Source: Candidatus Hamiltonella defensa 5AT (Acyrthosiphon pisum)
Lineage (GTDB): Bacteria > Pseudomonadota > Gammaproteobacteria > Enterobacterales > Enterobacteriaceae
Reading direction: 5' to 3'
Assembly: GCF_000021705.1 (NCBI RefSeq)
Contig: NC_012751.1
Location: 1,600,006-1,664,005 of the forward strand
Length of the DNA: 64,000 nt
Shown here: piece by piece, positions 56,593-64,000 of the stretch
Position numbering within the stretch: the first letter of the stretch is position 1
Layout of the letters: each line of letters begins with the position of its first letter
Position numbers and translations under genes: made by a program
Notes under the pieces: model-generated
The model's input: only the letters and a program-made list of their open reading frames with translations
Told to the model about the DNA's origin: nothing
Database searches by the model: none

Positions 56593-57225
56593 CATAAGGA
56601 AACATCAATCATTTTTGGAGAATTTACAGCGAAATTCACATCACTTACACAAACAATTCAATCATTTTTTACCCCAACGACTACCACAGAGCCGCTTCCC
56701 AATCGAAGCGCTTACCCAGTTCGTCACATAATAGGACAGGACCTCAGAAAAAACCCTAAGAAAGTTTATAATAAAATAAACAAAAATGGCAAAGAGATTG
56801 AAGTAATTAAAGTGATTAAAGTGATTAAAGTGATTAAAGTGATTAAAGTCATTGAATCTAATAAAAAACCCGAAAAACAAAAACAGATCGGTGAAGTAGA
56901 AGTATATGAAATAAAAAGAGATAGCGTTAATAAAATTATTGAAGTTGATTCAATAAAAATAGAACCTGATTTCACACTTAAAGAAATAGATAACCTGTTA
57001 ATAAAAAAAGGTATCCGTTTTGATGGATCTCAATTAGCTGGCCTTGTAGACGAGTCAGACTTATTTGAAGCAAACAGTAAATTGTCTTCTAGAAAGCCAA
57101 TACAATTGTCAGAAATGATGTCGAATTTTTATCGTGACAATCAAATAGCGCCTGTTTCGAGTCATCTTGCTCAAGATGTCGTTCAAGGAAATCCGATTTA
57201 TGCTCCTCCAGCCTCTAAATTTTAA
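56593..57225 (+). CDS. Unrecognised protein with a (Val-Ile-Lys) tandem repeat, start unclear
   Basis: The plus frame is open from 56593 (after TAA at 56590) to the TAA ending at 57225, but has no ATG; the first annotated start is GTG at 56812 inside the repeat. Upstream in-frame text looks coding: FGEFTAKFTSLTQTIQSFFT, PNRSAYPVRHIIGQDLRKNP. A 9-base repeat at 56803-56856 gives five Val-Ile-Lys units and one Val-Ile-Glu, four being identical GTGATTAAA. After it comes a charged stretch (EVYEIKRDSVNKIIEVDSIK), then FTLKEIDNLLIKKGIRFDGS and an end PASKF. Possibly an ATT or ATC start near 56608-56613, or a gene that lost its start. No signal peptide or family seen. Confidence 0.5.
   Translation, partial: HKETSIIFGEFTAKFTSLTQTIQSFFTPTTTTEPLPNRSAYPVRHIIGQDLRKNPKKVYNKINKNGKEIEVIKVIKVIKVIKVIKVIESNKKPEKQKQIGEVEVYEIKRDSVNKIIEVDSIKIEPDFTLKEIDNLLIKKGIRFDGSQLAGLVDESDLFEANSKLSSRKPIQLSEMMSNFYRDNQIAPVSSHLAQDVVQGNPIYAPPASKF
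56803..56856 (+). repeat. 9-base tandem repeat, six units
   Basis: Six consecutive nine-base units, the middle four being exactly GTGATTAAA, flanked by GTAATTAAA and GTCATTGAA. The unit is a multiple of three, so copy-number change would lengthen the encoded Val-Ile-Lys tract without altering the frame. Confidence 0.95.
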
Positions 57226-57300
57226 AGAAGCGGTTTAAAGATAGGTTCAGCACATCGAATAAGGCATCACAGTGCTGTTTGAATAAATAGAAATATGAAA

Positions 57301-57341
57301 CGGGCAACCTGACGATTCTCCAGATTGCCCGTATTTTTTTG
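57301..57341 (+). terminator. Rho-independent terminator
   Basis: CGGGCAA at 57301-57307 pairs with TTGCCCG at 57325-57331, extended inward by CTG/CAG across one mismatch, and is followed by TATTTTTTT. It lies 75 bases after the stop of the repeat-bearing gene. Confidence 0.8.
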
Positions 57342-57615
57342 TTTAAAATATCAGTTTTCTGTGAATATAAGTTTCGCACAGAACTGATTTGGGTGAGCTA
57401 TAAAAGCACGAGGGAGGTACAGACACCCCTTCATTCTACCCCTTCGGCGTTTTGGACCAGTGTATTTCCCTATTCGAGTGATTTGCCGACAGGATGTGTT
57501 AATCTGCGAGGCTCAGGCCGCTATGACGATATCATTAAAGACAATATTGAGGGGCCAGTTTTCGTGGGCGACGTGGAGTTGTCCGTACAGTATGAAACAC
57601 CAGGATAAACAGAGT
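57342..57615. other. Gap between the terminator and the membrane-protein gene
   Basis: No supported gene. Its base composition is more GC-rich than the surroundings and a plus frame runs through it to 57608 with coding-like sequence (VFVGDVELSVQYE), so it may hold the end of a lost upstream gene. Confidence 0.35.
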
Positions 57616-58632
57616 ATGTATAGTAATGAAGACATTCAATCCGCGGTGAATGCAGGAATTATAACCTCTCAGACGGCTTATGCATTACGTAAGCATATTG
57701 AGAGTCGACAAAAAGCATCAGCAGTAGATGAAGAGCATTTTCGACTGATCACAGGTTTCAATGATATCTTTGTCGTGATTGCCAGTCTTTTATTATTAGT
57801 ATCCACAGAAATAATTGTTGGCAAACTTCATGACAGTCTTGGTCTATTAGCATCTGCCGCTATGGCATGGGGGCTGTCGGAATATTTTATCCGCAAGCGG
57901 TGTATGGCATTGCCTGCAATAATACTATCATTGGCTTTTGTGATCAGTGTCGGCCTTTCGTCTGTTTATTTGGTTCAAAACCTTTCTATTAGATTGTTTA
58001 GTATCAGTTTACTGATGAGTTTGGCTGCATGGTGCCATTGGCGACGTTTTCATGTCCCTATCACAGTGGCTGCTGGTACAGGTGCGGTCGCTTGTGGATT
58101 TTTGTATACTTTGTGGTTGGAATTTCCAGAGATACAAAACAATATACCGTTGTTTTCAATGCTGATTTTTTTGATAGGGTTACTTGTTTTTAGCTTGGCT
58201 ATGTATTGGGATGCTTTGGATATTCAGCGTCAAACTCGTCGCACTGATGTCGCGTTCTGGCTACATTTATTGGCAGCGCCACTGCTGGTACACCCTGTAT
58301 TCATTATGATTGGAGTGACTTCGGGAGAGTTGGGGTTATTGCAAATGGTTTTGGTATTGATCATTTATATTCTGATAGCATTACTTTCTTTGACGATTGA
58401 TCGGCGAGCTTTAATGGTTTCTGCACTTGGCTATGTGCTATATGTTTTTACGTCACTATTGAATAAAACAGCTGTTGAATTTACCAAAAGTTTTGCAGTG
58501 GTCGCATTTGTGCTGGGCGCAGCATTATTATTGTTATCAGTATTTTGGCATCAGAGTCGTCGGTGGGTATTATGTTTACTGCCATCATCCGTGGCACGCT
58601 ACATCCCCCCTTGTAAGAGAAAGTGGCCATAA
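57616..58632 (+). CDS. Polytopic membrane protein, DUF2157/DUF4401-like
   Basis: About 338 residues from the ATG at 57616 (MYSNEDIQSAVNAGIITSQT); ATG 57592 is an alternative. An N-terminal cytosolic helix pair (about 1-50) precedes about ten hydrophobic spans, with a C-terminal basic tail ending RYIPPCKRKWP. The N-terminal AVNAGIITSQTAYALRKH resembles the DUF2157 start and the ending LLPSSVARYIPP resembles DUF4401 proteins, from memory; I cannot decide between them. These families are often found in pairs with a GDYXXLXY protein, which is not present here. Function unknown. Not known next to uvrA in enterobacteria, so probably acquired. Confidence 0.6.
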   Translation: MYSNEDIQSAVNAGIITSQTAYALRKHIESRQKASAVDEEHFRLITGFNDIFVVIASLLLLVSTEIIVGKLHDSLGLLASAAMAWGLSEYFIRKRCMALPAIILSLAFVISVGLSSVYLVQNLSIRLFSISLLMSLAAWCHWRRFHVPITVAAGTGAVACGFLYTLWLEFPEIQNNIPLFSMLIFLIGLLVFSLAMYWDALDIQRQTRRTDVAFWLHLLAAPLLVHPVFIMIGVTSGELGLLQMVLVLIIYILIALLSLTIDRRALMVSALGYVLYVFTSLLNKTAVEFTKSFAVVAFVLGAALLLLSVFWHQSRRWVLCLLPSSVARYIPPCKRKWP

Positions 58633-58649
58633 TTAAAGTATGCTGGGTC

Positions 58650-59035
58650 TGTTAAATTCATCCGTAAAGGTAATGGTTCAACTGGTTTCCGATTTTACCT
58701 CTGAATATTTAGATAAAATATCCGTAGTCACCAGATCATTGTAAATTAAGAAGTCTGCCGCCAGAATTTAAGTTCTTTTATTGCAGTCCGAAAGCTTTTT
58801 CGGTGGCAAGTTCGTTGACTGTGTTTGGGATCTCATCCATAAAAAAATCGGCTCATGGTCACCGGCAGTCTGCTTGAAGGCATCATATTTTTCGATAAAC
58901 TCTGTTGTTTCCGGGAAACTTGTGCTGAATAACTGCCGGCTTTTTTCAGGTCAACCCGGGACGATGAAGCAATTTGTTCATACCAGTTACGCCATAAATC
59001 AAGCCGTACATCTTCTATTTTTTAATGATCCTCCA
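58650..59035 (-). pseudogene. Decayed unidentified gene upstream of uvrA
   Basis: The minus strand shows coding-like pieces in shifting frames: IEDVRLDLWRNWYEQIASSS (about 58940-59020), ETTEFIEKYDAFKQTAGDHE (about 58850-58915), MDEIPNTVNELATEKAFGLQ (about 58785-58845) and NDLVTTDILSKYSEVKSETS (about 58675-58735). Together they suggest one protein with several frameshifts. E. coli has ssb divergent from uvrA here, and I do not see ssb. Family not recognised. Confidence 0.4.
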
Positions 59036-59060
59036 GTGACCTTCAACCAGGAAGTTTTGA

Positions 59061-61892
59061 ATGAAAAATATCGAAATTCGAGGTGCTCGCACTCACAATC
59101 TGAACAATATAACATTGACCATTCCTAGAGATAAATTGATTGTGATTACAGGATTATCTGGCTCTGGCAAATCTTCGTTAGCTTTCGATACTTTATATGC
59201 TGAAGGTCAACGACGTTATGTGGAATCTCTTTCGTCTTATGCGCGCCAATTTTTATCATTAATGGAAAAACCTGATGTCGAACACATAGAAGGTCTCTCC
59301 CCCGCTATTTCTATCGAACAAAAATCAACTTCACATAATCCTCGTTCGACTGTGGGTACGATCACTGAAATTCATGATTATCTGCGTCTATTATTTGCTC
59401 GAGTGGGTGAACCCCGTTGCCCAGAACACAATTTATCGCTCACAGCTCAAACCGTGAGCCAAATGGTAGATCATATCATGGCCCAACCCGCAGGGCGTCG
59501 TTTGATGTTATTAGCGCCATTAGTGAATAACCGAAAAGGTGAACAGGCTAAAATTTTAAAAAATTTAGTGACCCAAGGCTATATTCGCGTACGGATCAAT
59601 GGTGAGATACATGAGCTGTTAAATATACCGACATTAGATCCACACAAAAAACATTCTATTGAAGTGGTGGTTGATCGTTTTAAAGTGCGTCCTGATATGG
59701 CTCAACGTTTGGCAGAATCTTTTGAGACCGCATTAGAATTATCCGGAGGCACCGCTGTTATCGCTGATATGGACTCTCCAAAATCAAAAGAGCTTCTGTT
59801 TTCTGATAATTTTGCCTGCTCTCTATGTCATTATAGTATCAGTGAACTCGAACCCCGCTTGTTCTCTTTTAATAACCCAGCTGGTGCCTGTCCAAGCTGT
59901 GATGGGTTAGGCGTTCAGCAATTTTTTGATCCCCAAAAACTGATTCAGAACGAAGAACTTTCCTTAGCCGGTGGGGCAATTGTAGGTTGGGATCGCCGTC
60001 ATTCTTATTATTTTCAAATGCTCAATTCTTTGGCAAATTATTATCAATTTGATATTCAAACACCCTTTCGGGTTTTAAAAAGTCATATAAAAAAAGCGAT
60101 TTTATATGGTTCTGGAAACGAAACTATCAGTTTCAAATATGTGAATGATCGAGGTGATACCACAATAAGATGTTATCCATTTGAGGGTATTCTCAATAAT
60201 ATAGAGCGTCGATATAAAGAAACTGAATCAATTGCCGTCCGTGAACAATTGGGCAAATTTATCAGTCATCGTTGTTGTACCTCCTGCCATGGCACTCGTC
60301 TACGTAAAGAAGCGCGTTACGTTTTTATAGAAGAGAAGAGCATTTCAGAGCTTTCTGATCTCAGTATTGCCGAAGCATTGCTGTTTTTTGAAAGCATTCA
60401 GTTAATTGGGCAGCGCGCTCAAATTGCAGAAAAAATTTTGCAGGAAATCAGAGACAGACTGAAATTTTTAGTCAGTGTGGGACTAAATTATCTTTCACTT
60501 TCACGTTCTGCTGAAACCTTATCCGGTGGTGAAGCCCAGCGTATTCGTTTGGCAAGCCAAATCGGGGCGGGTTTAATGGGGGTCATGTATGTATTAGATG
60601 AGCCTTCTATCGGTTTGCATCAAAGAGATAATCAAAGATTAATCAATACCTTGATTTATTTACGTGATTTAGGAAATACAGTGATTGTGGTGGAGCACGA
60701 TGAAGACGCTATTCGTACCGCCGATCATGTGATTGACATCGGTCCTGGTGCCGGCGTTCATGGAGGAAAAGTGGTAGCTGAAGGAACAGTGGAAGATATT
60801 ATGGCGGCGGCTGAATCTGTAACGGGGCAATTTCTCAGTGGGCGACGAAAAATTATCATTCCATCTCAGCGTGTTGCAGCAGATCACAAGAAAGTACTTA
60901 AGTTAACCGGTGCCGAAGGCAATAATCTCAAAAACATCACTTTAATATTGCCTGTGGGTTTATTGATTTGTGTGACGGGAGTGTCGGGTTCGGGTAAATC
61001 AACCCTGATCAATGACACCCTTTATCCTATTGCTCAGCGTGAACTCAATGGTGCCACTGAGACTCAGCCTGCTCGTTATCGTAAAATTGAAGGATTAGAA
61101 CATTTTGATAAAGTGATCGATATTGATCAAAGCCCAATTGGCCGCACACCTCGATCGAATCCAGCCACTTATACGGGTGTTTTCACGCCTGTTCGTGAGT
61201 TATTTGCGGCGGTTCCTGAATCACGGAGCAGGGGTTATAAGGCGGGACGTTTTAGTTTTAATGTGAAAGGGGGTCGTTGTGAAGCCTGTCAAGGAGATGG
61301 ACTGATTAAGGTAGAGATGCATTTTTTGCCTGATGTTTATGTGCAGTGTGATCACTGTAAAGGGAGACGTTATAACCGTGAAACTTTGGAGATCAAATAT
61401 AAAGGAAAAAATATACATCAAGTACTGGATATGACGGTTGAAGAATCTTTAAATTTTTTTCAAGCTGTGCCTGTGTTAACAAGCAAATTACAGACGTTAA
61501 CAGAAGTGGGTTTATCTTATATTCGTCTGGGCCAATCAGCGACGACGCTTTCTGGAGGAGAAGCGCAACGGATAAAATTATCGCGTGAACTTTCAAAACG
61601 TGCGACAGGAAAGACGCTATATATATTGGATGAGCCAACAACGGGATTACATTTTGCGGACATAGAGCAATTATTATCGGTATTACACAGACTCCGGGAT
61701 CAGGGGAATACGATTGTGGTGATTGAGCATAATCTGGATGTGATTAAAACAGCAGATTGGATTGTAGATTTAGGGCCTGAAGGCGGTAATGGGGGTGGGC
61801 ACATTTTGGTTTCAGGCACGCCAGAAGAAATCGTAGAATGTACAGATTCTCATACTGCTCGTTTTTTAAAGCCTTTATTACATAAAAAATAA
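59061..61892 (+). CDS. uvrA: UvrA, excinuclease ABC subunit A
   Basis: Damage-recognition ATPase of nucleotide excision repair. 943 residues (E. coli 940). Starts MKNIEIRGARTHNLNNITLT. First Walker A ITGLSGSGKSSLAFDTLYAE (about 28-47), zinc module CSLCHYSISELEPRLF to CPSCDGLGV, signature LSGGEAQRIRLASQIGAGL. Second Walker A TGVSGSGKSTLIND, zinc CEACQGDGLIKVEMHFLPDV to CDHCKGRRYN, signature LSGGEAQRIKLSRELSKRAT, both Walker B sites with DEPxxGLH. No LexA box is evident upstream, and the divergent ssb is gone, so SOS control may be lost. Intact. Confidence 0.98.
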   Translation: MKNIEIRGARTHNLNNITLTIPRDKLIVITGLSGSGKSSLAFDTLYAEGQRRYVESLSSYARQFLSLMEKPDVEHIEGLSPAISIEQKSTSHNPRSTVGTITEIHDYLRLLFARVGEPRCPEHNLSLTAQTVSQMVDHIMAQPAGRRLMLLAPLVNNRKGEQAKILKNLVTQGYIRVRINGEIHELLNIPTLDPHKKHSIEVVVDRFKVRPDMAQRLAESFETALELSGGTAVIADMDSPKSKELLFSDNFACSLCHYSISELEPRLFSFNNPAGACPSCDGLGVQQFFDPQKLIQNEELSLAGGAIVGWDRRHSYYFQMLNSLANYYQFDIQTPFRVLKSHIKKAILYGSGNETISFKYVNDRGDTTIRCYPFEGILNNIERRYKETESIAVREQLGKFISHRCCTSCHGTRLRKEARYVFIEEKSISELSDLSIAEALLFFESIQLIGQRAQIAEKILQEIRDRLKFLVSVGLNYLSLSRSAETLSGGEAQRIRLASQIGAGLMGVMYVLDEPSIGLHQRDNQRLINTLIYLRDLGNTVIVVEHDEDAIRTADHVIDIGPGAGVHGGKVVAEGTVEDIMAAAESVTGQFLSGRRKIIIPSQRVAADHKKVLKLTGAEGNNLKNITLILPVGLLICVTGVSGSGKSTLINDTLYPIAQRELNGATETQPARYRKIEGLEHFDKVIDIDQSPIGRTPRSNPATYTGVFTPVRELFAAVPESRSRGYKAGRFSFNVKGGRCEACQGDGLIKVEMHFLPDVYVQCDHCKGRRYNRETLEIKYKGKNIHQVLDMTVEESLNFFQAVPVLTSKLQTLTEVGLSYIRLGQSATTLSGGEAQRIKLSRELSKRATGKTLYILDEPTTGLHFADIEQLLSVLHRLRDQGNTIVVIEHNLDVIKTADWIVDLGPEGGNGGGHILVSGTPEEIVECTDSHTARFLKPLLHKK

Positions 61893-61961
61893 TAAATCAT
61901 ACTTTCATTTTTACCTACATAATATGGACAAATATTGATTTCACCTTTTTTATAGAGATAT

Positions 61962-63125
61962 TTAAGGCAAATGGGGTTGGCTTAAATACTCTTCGCTCTG
62001 CATTTCCTTCAGTCTTGATACACAACGCCGATATTCAAATGTAAGATGTTCCCCCTGATAAAGTTCAGATATAGGCACTTGAGCAGAAATGATTAATTTC
62101 ACCTTTCTTTCATAAAATTCATCAATTAAAGCTAAAAAACGTCGTGCAGTATTGTCATCGGTTTTTGCTGCCGGCCCTATCCCCATGACGACTACATTAT
62201 GGAGTAGAGCTGTGTGATATAAGCGGGATAATAAAACGTAATCAGAGGAACTGCGAGGCTCTATGCATAAAACAAAAAAATCAATCGCTAATAGACCTTC
62301 TGTGACACGAATCGCTTTCAAAAAACGGTGATTGATATTAAGTAAACACACCTGATCTTTTTGTTTTTTTGCCAATTTTATAAATAAATTGGCCATGGCC
62401 TCTTCTGTTTTTTGATTTAATGGCGTGAAATATAAATAAGCGTTTTTAAGCGCTCGTTGTCGATAATCGATGTCTGAATCAAGATGAATGACATGACAAT
62501 GTTTTTTTATCAAATCAATTGTGTGCATAAAGCGTGCGCGCTGTAGTCCATGATAATAAAGCTGATCGGGAGGAATATTTGAAGTAGCAATCAGGGTGAT
62601 CCCACGAGAAAACAAGGCTTTTAATACTGTTGCCAATAACATGGCGTCAGTAATATCAGAAACAGAAAATTCATCGAAACAGAGAAGATCAGTTTGTGCT
62701 TTAAATCGGTCTGCTACTATTTCTAAAGGGTTTTGATGTCCAGCCAATTGCGTGAGCGCATCATGAATGATTAACATAAAACGGTGAAAATGGAGTCTCA
62801 ATTTACGTTCAGTTTCTAAATGATGAAAAAACAGATCCATTAACCAGGTTTTACCTCGACCAACTCCTCCCCAAAGATACAAACCTTGTACCGGTGTCAT
62901 CACCGTATTTTTTTCTTTACGAGAGAAACAGTTTAATAGTTTCCGGAATCGAGTATATTGAGTGGGTAATACAACAGGTCGATTGATCAGTTGACAAGCA
63001 ATGCTCTCTAGCTGAGAAACCGCTTTCAATTGTTTTTCATCAACCTGAAAGTGTTGATCGGCTATCTCTTTTTGATAGTGGAATGTAAGATCATTTTTTT
63101 GCATGAAAATTCCATTCAAAGCCAT
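61962..63125 (-). CDS. zapE: ZapE, AFG1-family division ATPase
   Basis: ATPase that modulates the Z ring. About 387 residues (E. coli 375); the first Met may be 5 codons in. Walker A LWGGVGRGKTWLMDLFFHHL (near 85-104), RLHFHRFMLIIHDALTQLAG, Walker B LLCFDEFSVSDITDAM, TLIATSNIPPDQLYYHGLQR sensor and arginine finger region. Divergent from zapG, as in E. coli. Intact. Confidence 0.96.
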   Translation of the reverse strand: MALNGIFMQKNDLTFHYQKEIADQHFQVDEKQLKAVSQLESIACQLINRPVVLPTQYTRFRKLLNCFSRKEKNTVMTPVQGLYLWGGVGRGKTWLMDLFFHHLETERKLRLHFHRFMLIIHDALTQLAGHQNPLEIVADRFKAQTDLLCFDEFSVSDITDAMLLATVLKALFSRGITLIATSNIPPDQLYYHGLQRARFMHTIDLIKKHCHVIHLDSDIDYRQRALKNAYLYFTPLNQKTEEAMANLFIKLAKKQKDQVCLLNINHRFLKAIRVTEGLLAIDFFVLCIEPRSSSDYVLLSRLYHTALLHNVVVMGIGPAAKTDDNTARRFLALIDEFYERKVKLIISAQVPISELYQGEHLTFEYRRCVSRLKEMQSEEYLSQPHLP

Positions 63126-63190
63126 CAGCAGTTATAGTCAATATCATTAATCAACATATTTGATTAAACAGTAAGAACAAAGAGGCCATC

Positions 63191-63583
63191 ATGACTTGGG
63201 AATACGGATTAATCAGTTTCATTCTGGGTGTCGCTGTCGGTGCCTTGGGAATGCGTTTTTTAAACCCAAAACTGCGTGAACAAAAAATACTACAAACGCA
63301 ATTAGAAAGAAATAAAGCTGATTTAGAACAATATCGTCAAGAATTAATAGATTATTTTGCACACAGTTCTGAATTACTCGATAATATGGCACAAGACTAT
63401 CGTAAGTTGTATCAGCATATCGCAAAAAATTCGAACCAATTATTGCCTGATTTGCCATTAAAAAATAATTTATCACATCCGCCTTTAACAGAAGTTGATT
63501 CCATCAATAGTGCAGAGAAAATAAAAATCCCCCCGAGAGATTATTCTGATGGATCATCCGATTTTACAGAAAATTCTAAATAA
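63191..63583 (+). CDS. zapG: ZapG (YhcB), DUF1043 inner-membrane protein
   Basis: Bitopic protein linked to division and elongation in E. coli. 130 residues (E. coli 132): N-terminal membrane span (LISFILGVAVGALGMRFL, 7-24), then a long coiled coil rich in Gln, Leu and Lys (EQKILQTQLERNKADLEQYR) with YFAHSSELLDNMAQDYRKLY, the family core, and a disordered tail. Next comes degS directly; degQ, which lies between them in E. coli, is missing. Confidence 0.94.
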   Translation: MTWEYGLISFILGVAVGALGMRFLNPKLREQKILQTQLERNKADLEQYRQELIDYFAHSSELLDNMAQDYRKLYQHIAKNSNQLLPDLPLKNNLSHPPLTEVDSINSAEKIKIPPRDYSDGSSDFTENSK

Positions 63584-63647
63584 TAAATTATTTATTGTCC
63601 GATTTGTTCTTCAATTTTCTTGATATCTAACCAATGTTTAAAACAAT

Positions 63648-64000
63648 ATGCTTAAAAAATTACTCTCTTCTGCTATTTTAGGGGTGGTTATTGGTGGGAT
63701 TATTTTAATATTCACCTCCAAGTCTCCTTTCTCTTTTATTAAAAAAATCCCCTTTTTTAATTTTACTGACAATAAAACCCCTATTAGTTATGCACAAAGT
63801 GTTCAGACCGCCGCACCGGCAGTAGTGAATGTATATAACAGTAATATCAATCGGGCTCCTGAGCTGGGCTCTGGTGTTATTATGAGTCCCAAGGGTTATA
63901 TTATTACCAATAAACATGTGATTAATCATGCAGATAAAATTATTGTGGCTTTACAGAACGGACAAATTTACGAAGCTTCGCTGGTAGGTTCAGATAGCTT
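63648..64000 (+). CDS. degS: DegS, site-1 protease of the sigmaE pathway (5' part)
   Basis: Inner-membrane-anchored serine protease that cleaves RseA on sensing misfolded porins. Starts at ATG 63648: MLKKLLSSAILGVVIGGIIL (anchor span 5-24), then ISYAQSVQTAAPAVVNVYN, LGSGVIMSPKGYIITNKHVI with the catalytic His, and VALQNGQIYEASLVGSDS at the window end. Only about 117 of ~350 residues are inside; catalytic Ser and PDZ lie beyond. The N-terminal membrane anchor marks it as DegS, not DegQ. This suggests the sigmaE envelope response is retained while Cpx and Rcs are eroded. Confidence 0.93.
   Translation, partial: MLKKLLSSAILGVVIGGIILIFTSKSPFSFIKKIPFFNFTDNKTPISYAQSVQTAAPAVVNVYNSNINRAPELGSGVIMSPKGYIITNKHVINHADKIIVALQNGQIYEASLVGSDS

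Noticed and set aside
56803..56856. Tandem repeat as a phase-variation switch
   Set aside because: The unit is nine bases, so copy changes do not shift the frame; length variation is possible but not on/off switching.
57460..57615. Longer start for the polytopic membrane protein at 57460
   Set aside because: The extra residues have no family likeness and no ribosome site; the ATG at 57616 with AGGA upstream is better.
1..64000. CRISPR array, tRNA or rRNA genes
   Set aside because: By eye I found no spaced direct repeats and no tRNA or rRNA signatures; a covariance search was not possible.

Overview
The window is AT-rich DNA from a member of the Enterobacterales. Gene content and local order match the E. 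coli/Yersinia type (yraN-diaA, hemG, cysB-topA-sohB, artPIQM, the full mra/dcw cell-wall and division cluster, metG/mrp, waaA-waaE-coaD, uvrA, zapE-zapG-degS). Several familiar neighbours are absent and several genes are decaying. A host-restricted symbiont related to Hamiltonella, Regiella or Arsenophonus would fit; this is inferred from gene content and decay, not from a search.

Layout. 1-858: diaA (cut by the window edge) and yraN. 1053-1660: remains of an unidentified gene. 1665-3684: ispB, a Mu-type HTH gene and an sfsB with an internal amber codon. 3970-9433: hemG, cysB, topA and sohB, all on the minus strand. 9613-10503: a very AT-rich choline-kinase-like gene. 10691-14722: the arginine ABC transporter artPIQM, then ydgH. 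14800-16490: the ABC exporter yadGH. 16837-34944: sixteen minus-strand genes from mraZ to lpxC, read from a promoter with a triple MraZ-box operator upstream of mraZ. 35210-36166: leuO. 37049-41186: a three-gene minus-strand locus with an intimin/invasin-type outer-membrane barrel and two secreted proteins, resembling the Salmonella ZirTSU arrangement. 41949-45242: an isolated RcsD HPt domain and rcsB, the latter split by an antisense group II intron. 45520-47481: an orphan cpxR, trmL and sanA. 47655-52281: maeA, a short metG, and mrp. 52454-53530: a barrel-only autotransporter-like gene. 53767-56318: waaA-waaE-coaD. 56593-58632: an unrecognised repeat-bearing gene and a polytopic membrane protein. 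59061-64000: uvrA, zapE, zapG and the start of degS.

How it fits together. Peptidoglycan synthesis (lpxC aside) and division genes are intact, so the cell makes a meso-DAP murein wall and LPS inner core. Envelope-stress and surface-sensing circuits are eroded: Rcs is reduced to one HPt domain plus a disrupted rcsB, and CpxR stands alone with a changed switch residue. By contrast, export and surface genes (Zir-like locus, barrel gene, choline kinase) persist in AT-rich islands. The most interesting points are the antisense intron in rcsB, whose boundaries can be set to the base because excision restores the rcsB frame, and the Zir-like locus, where the barrel protein and one secreted protein end in the same kind of domain.
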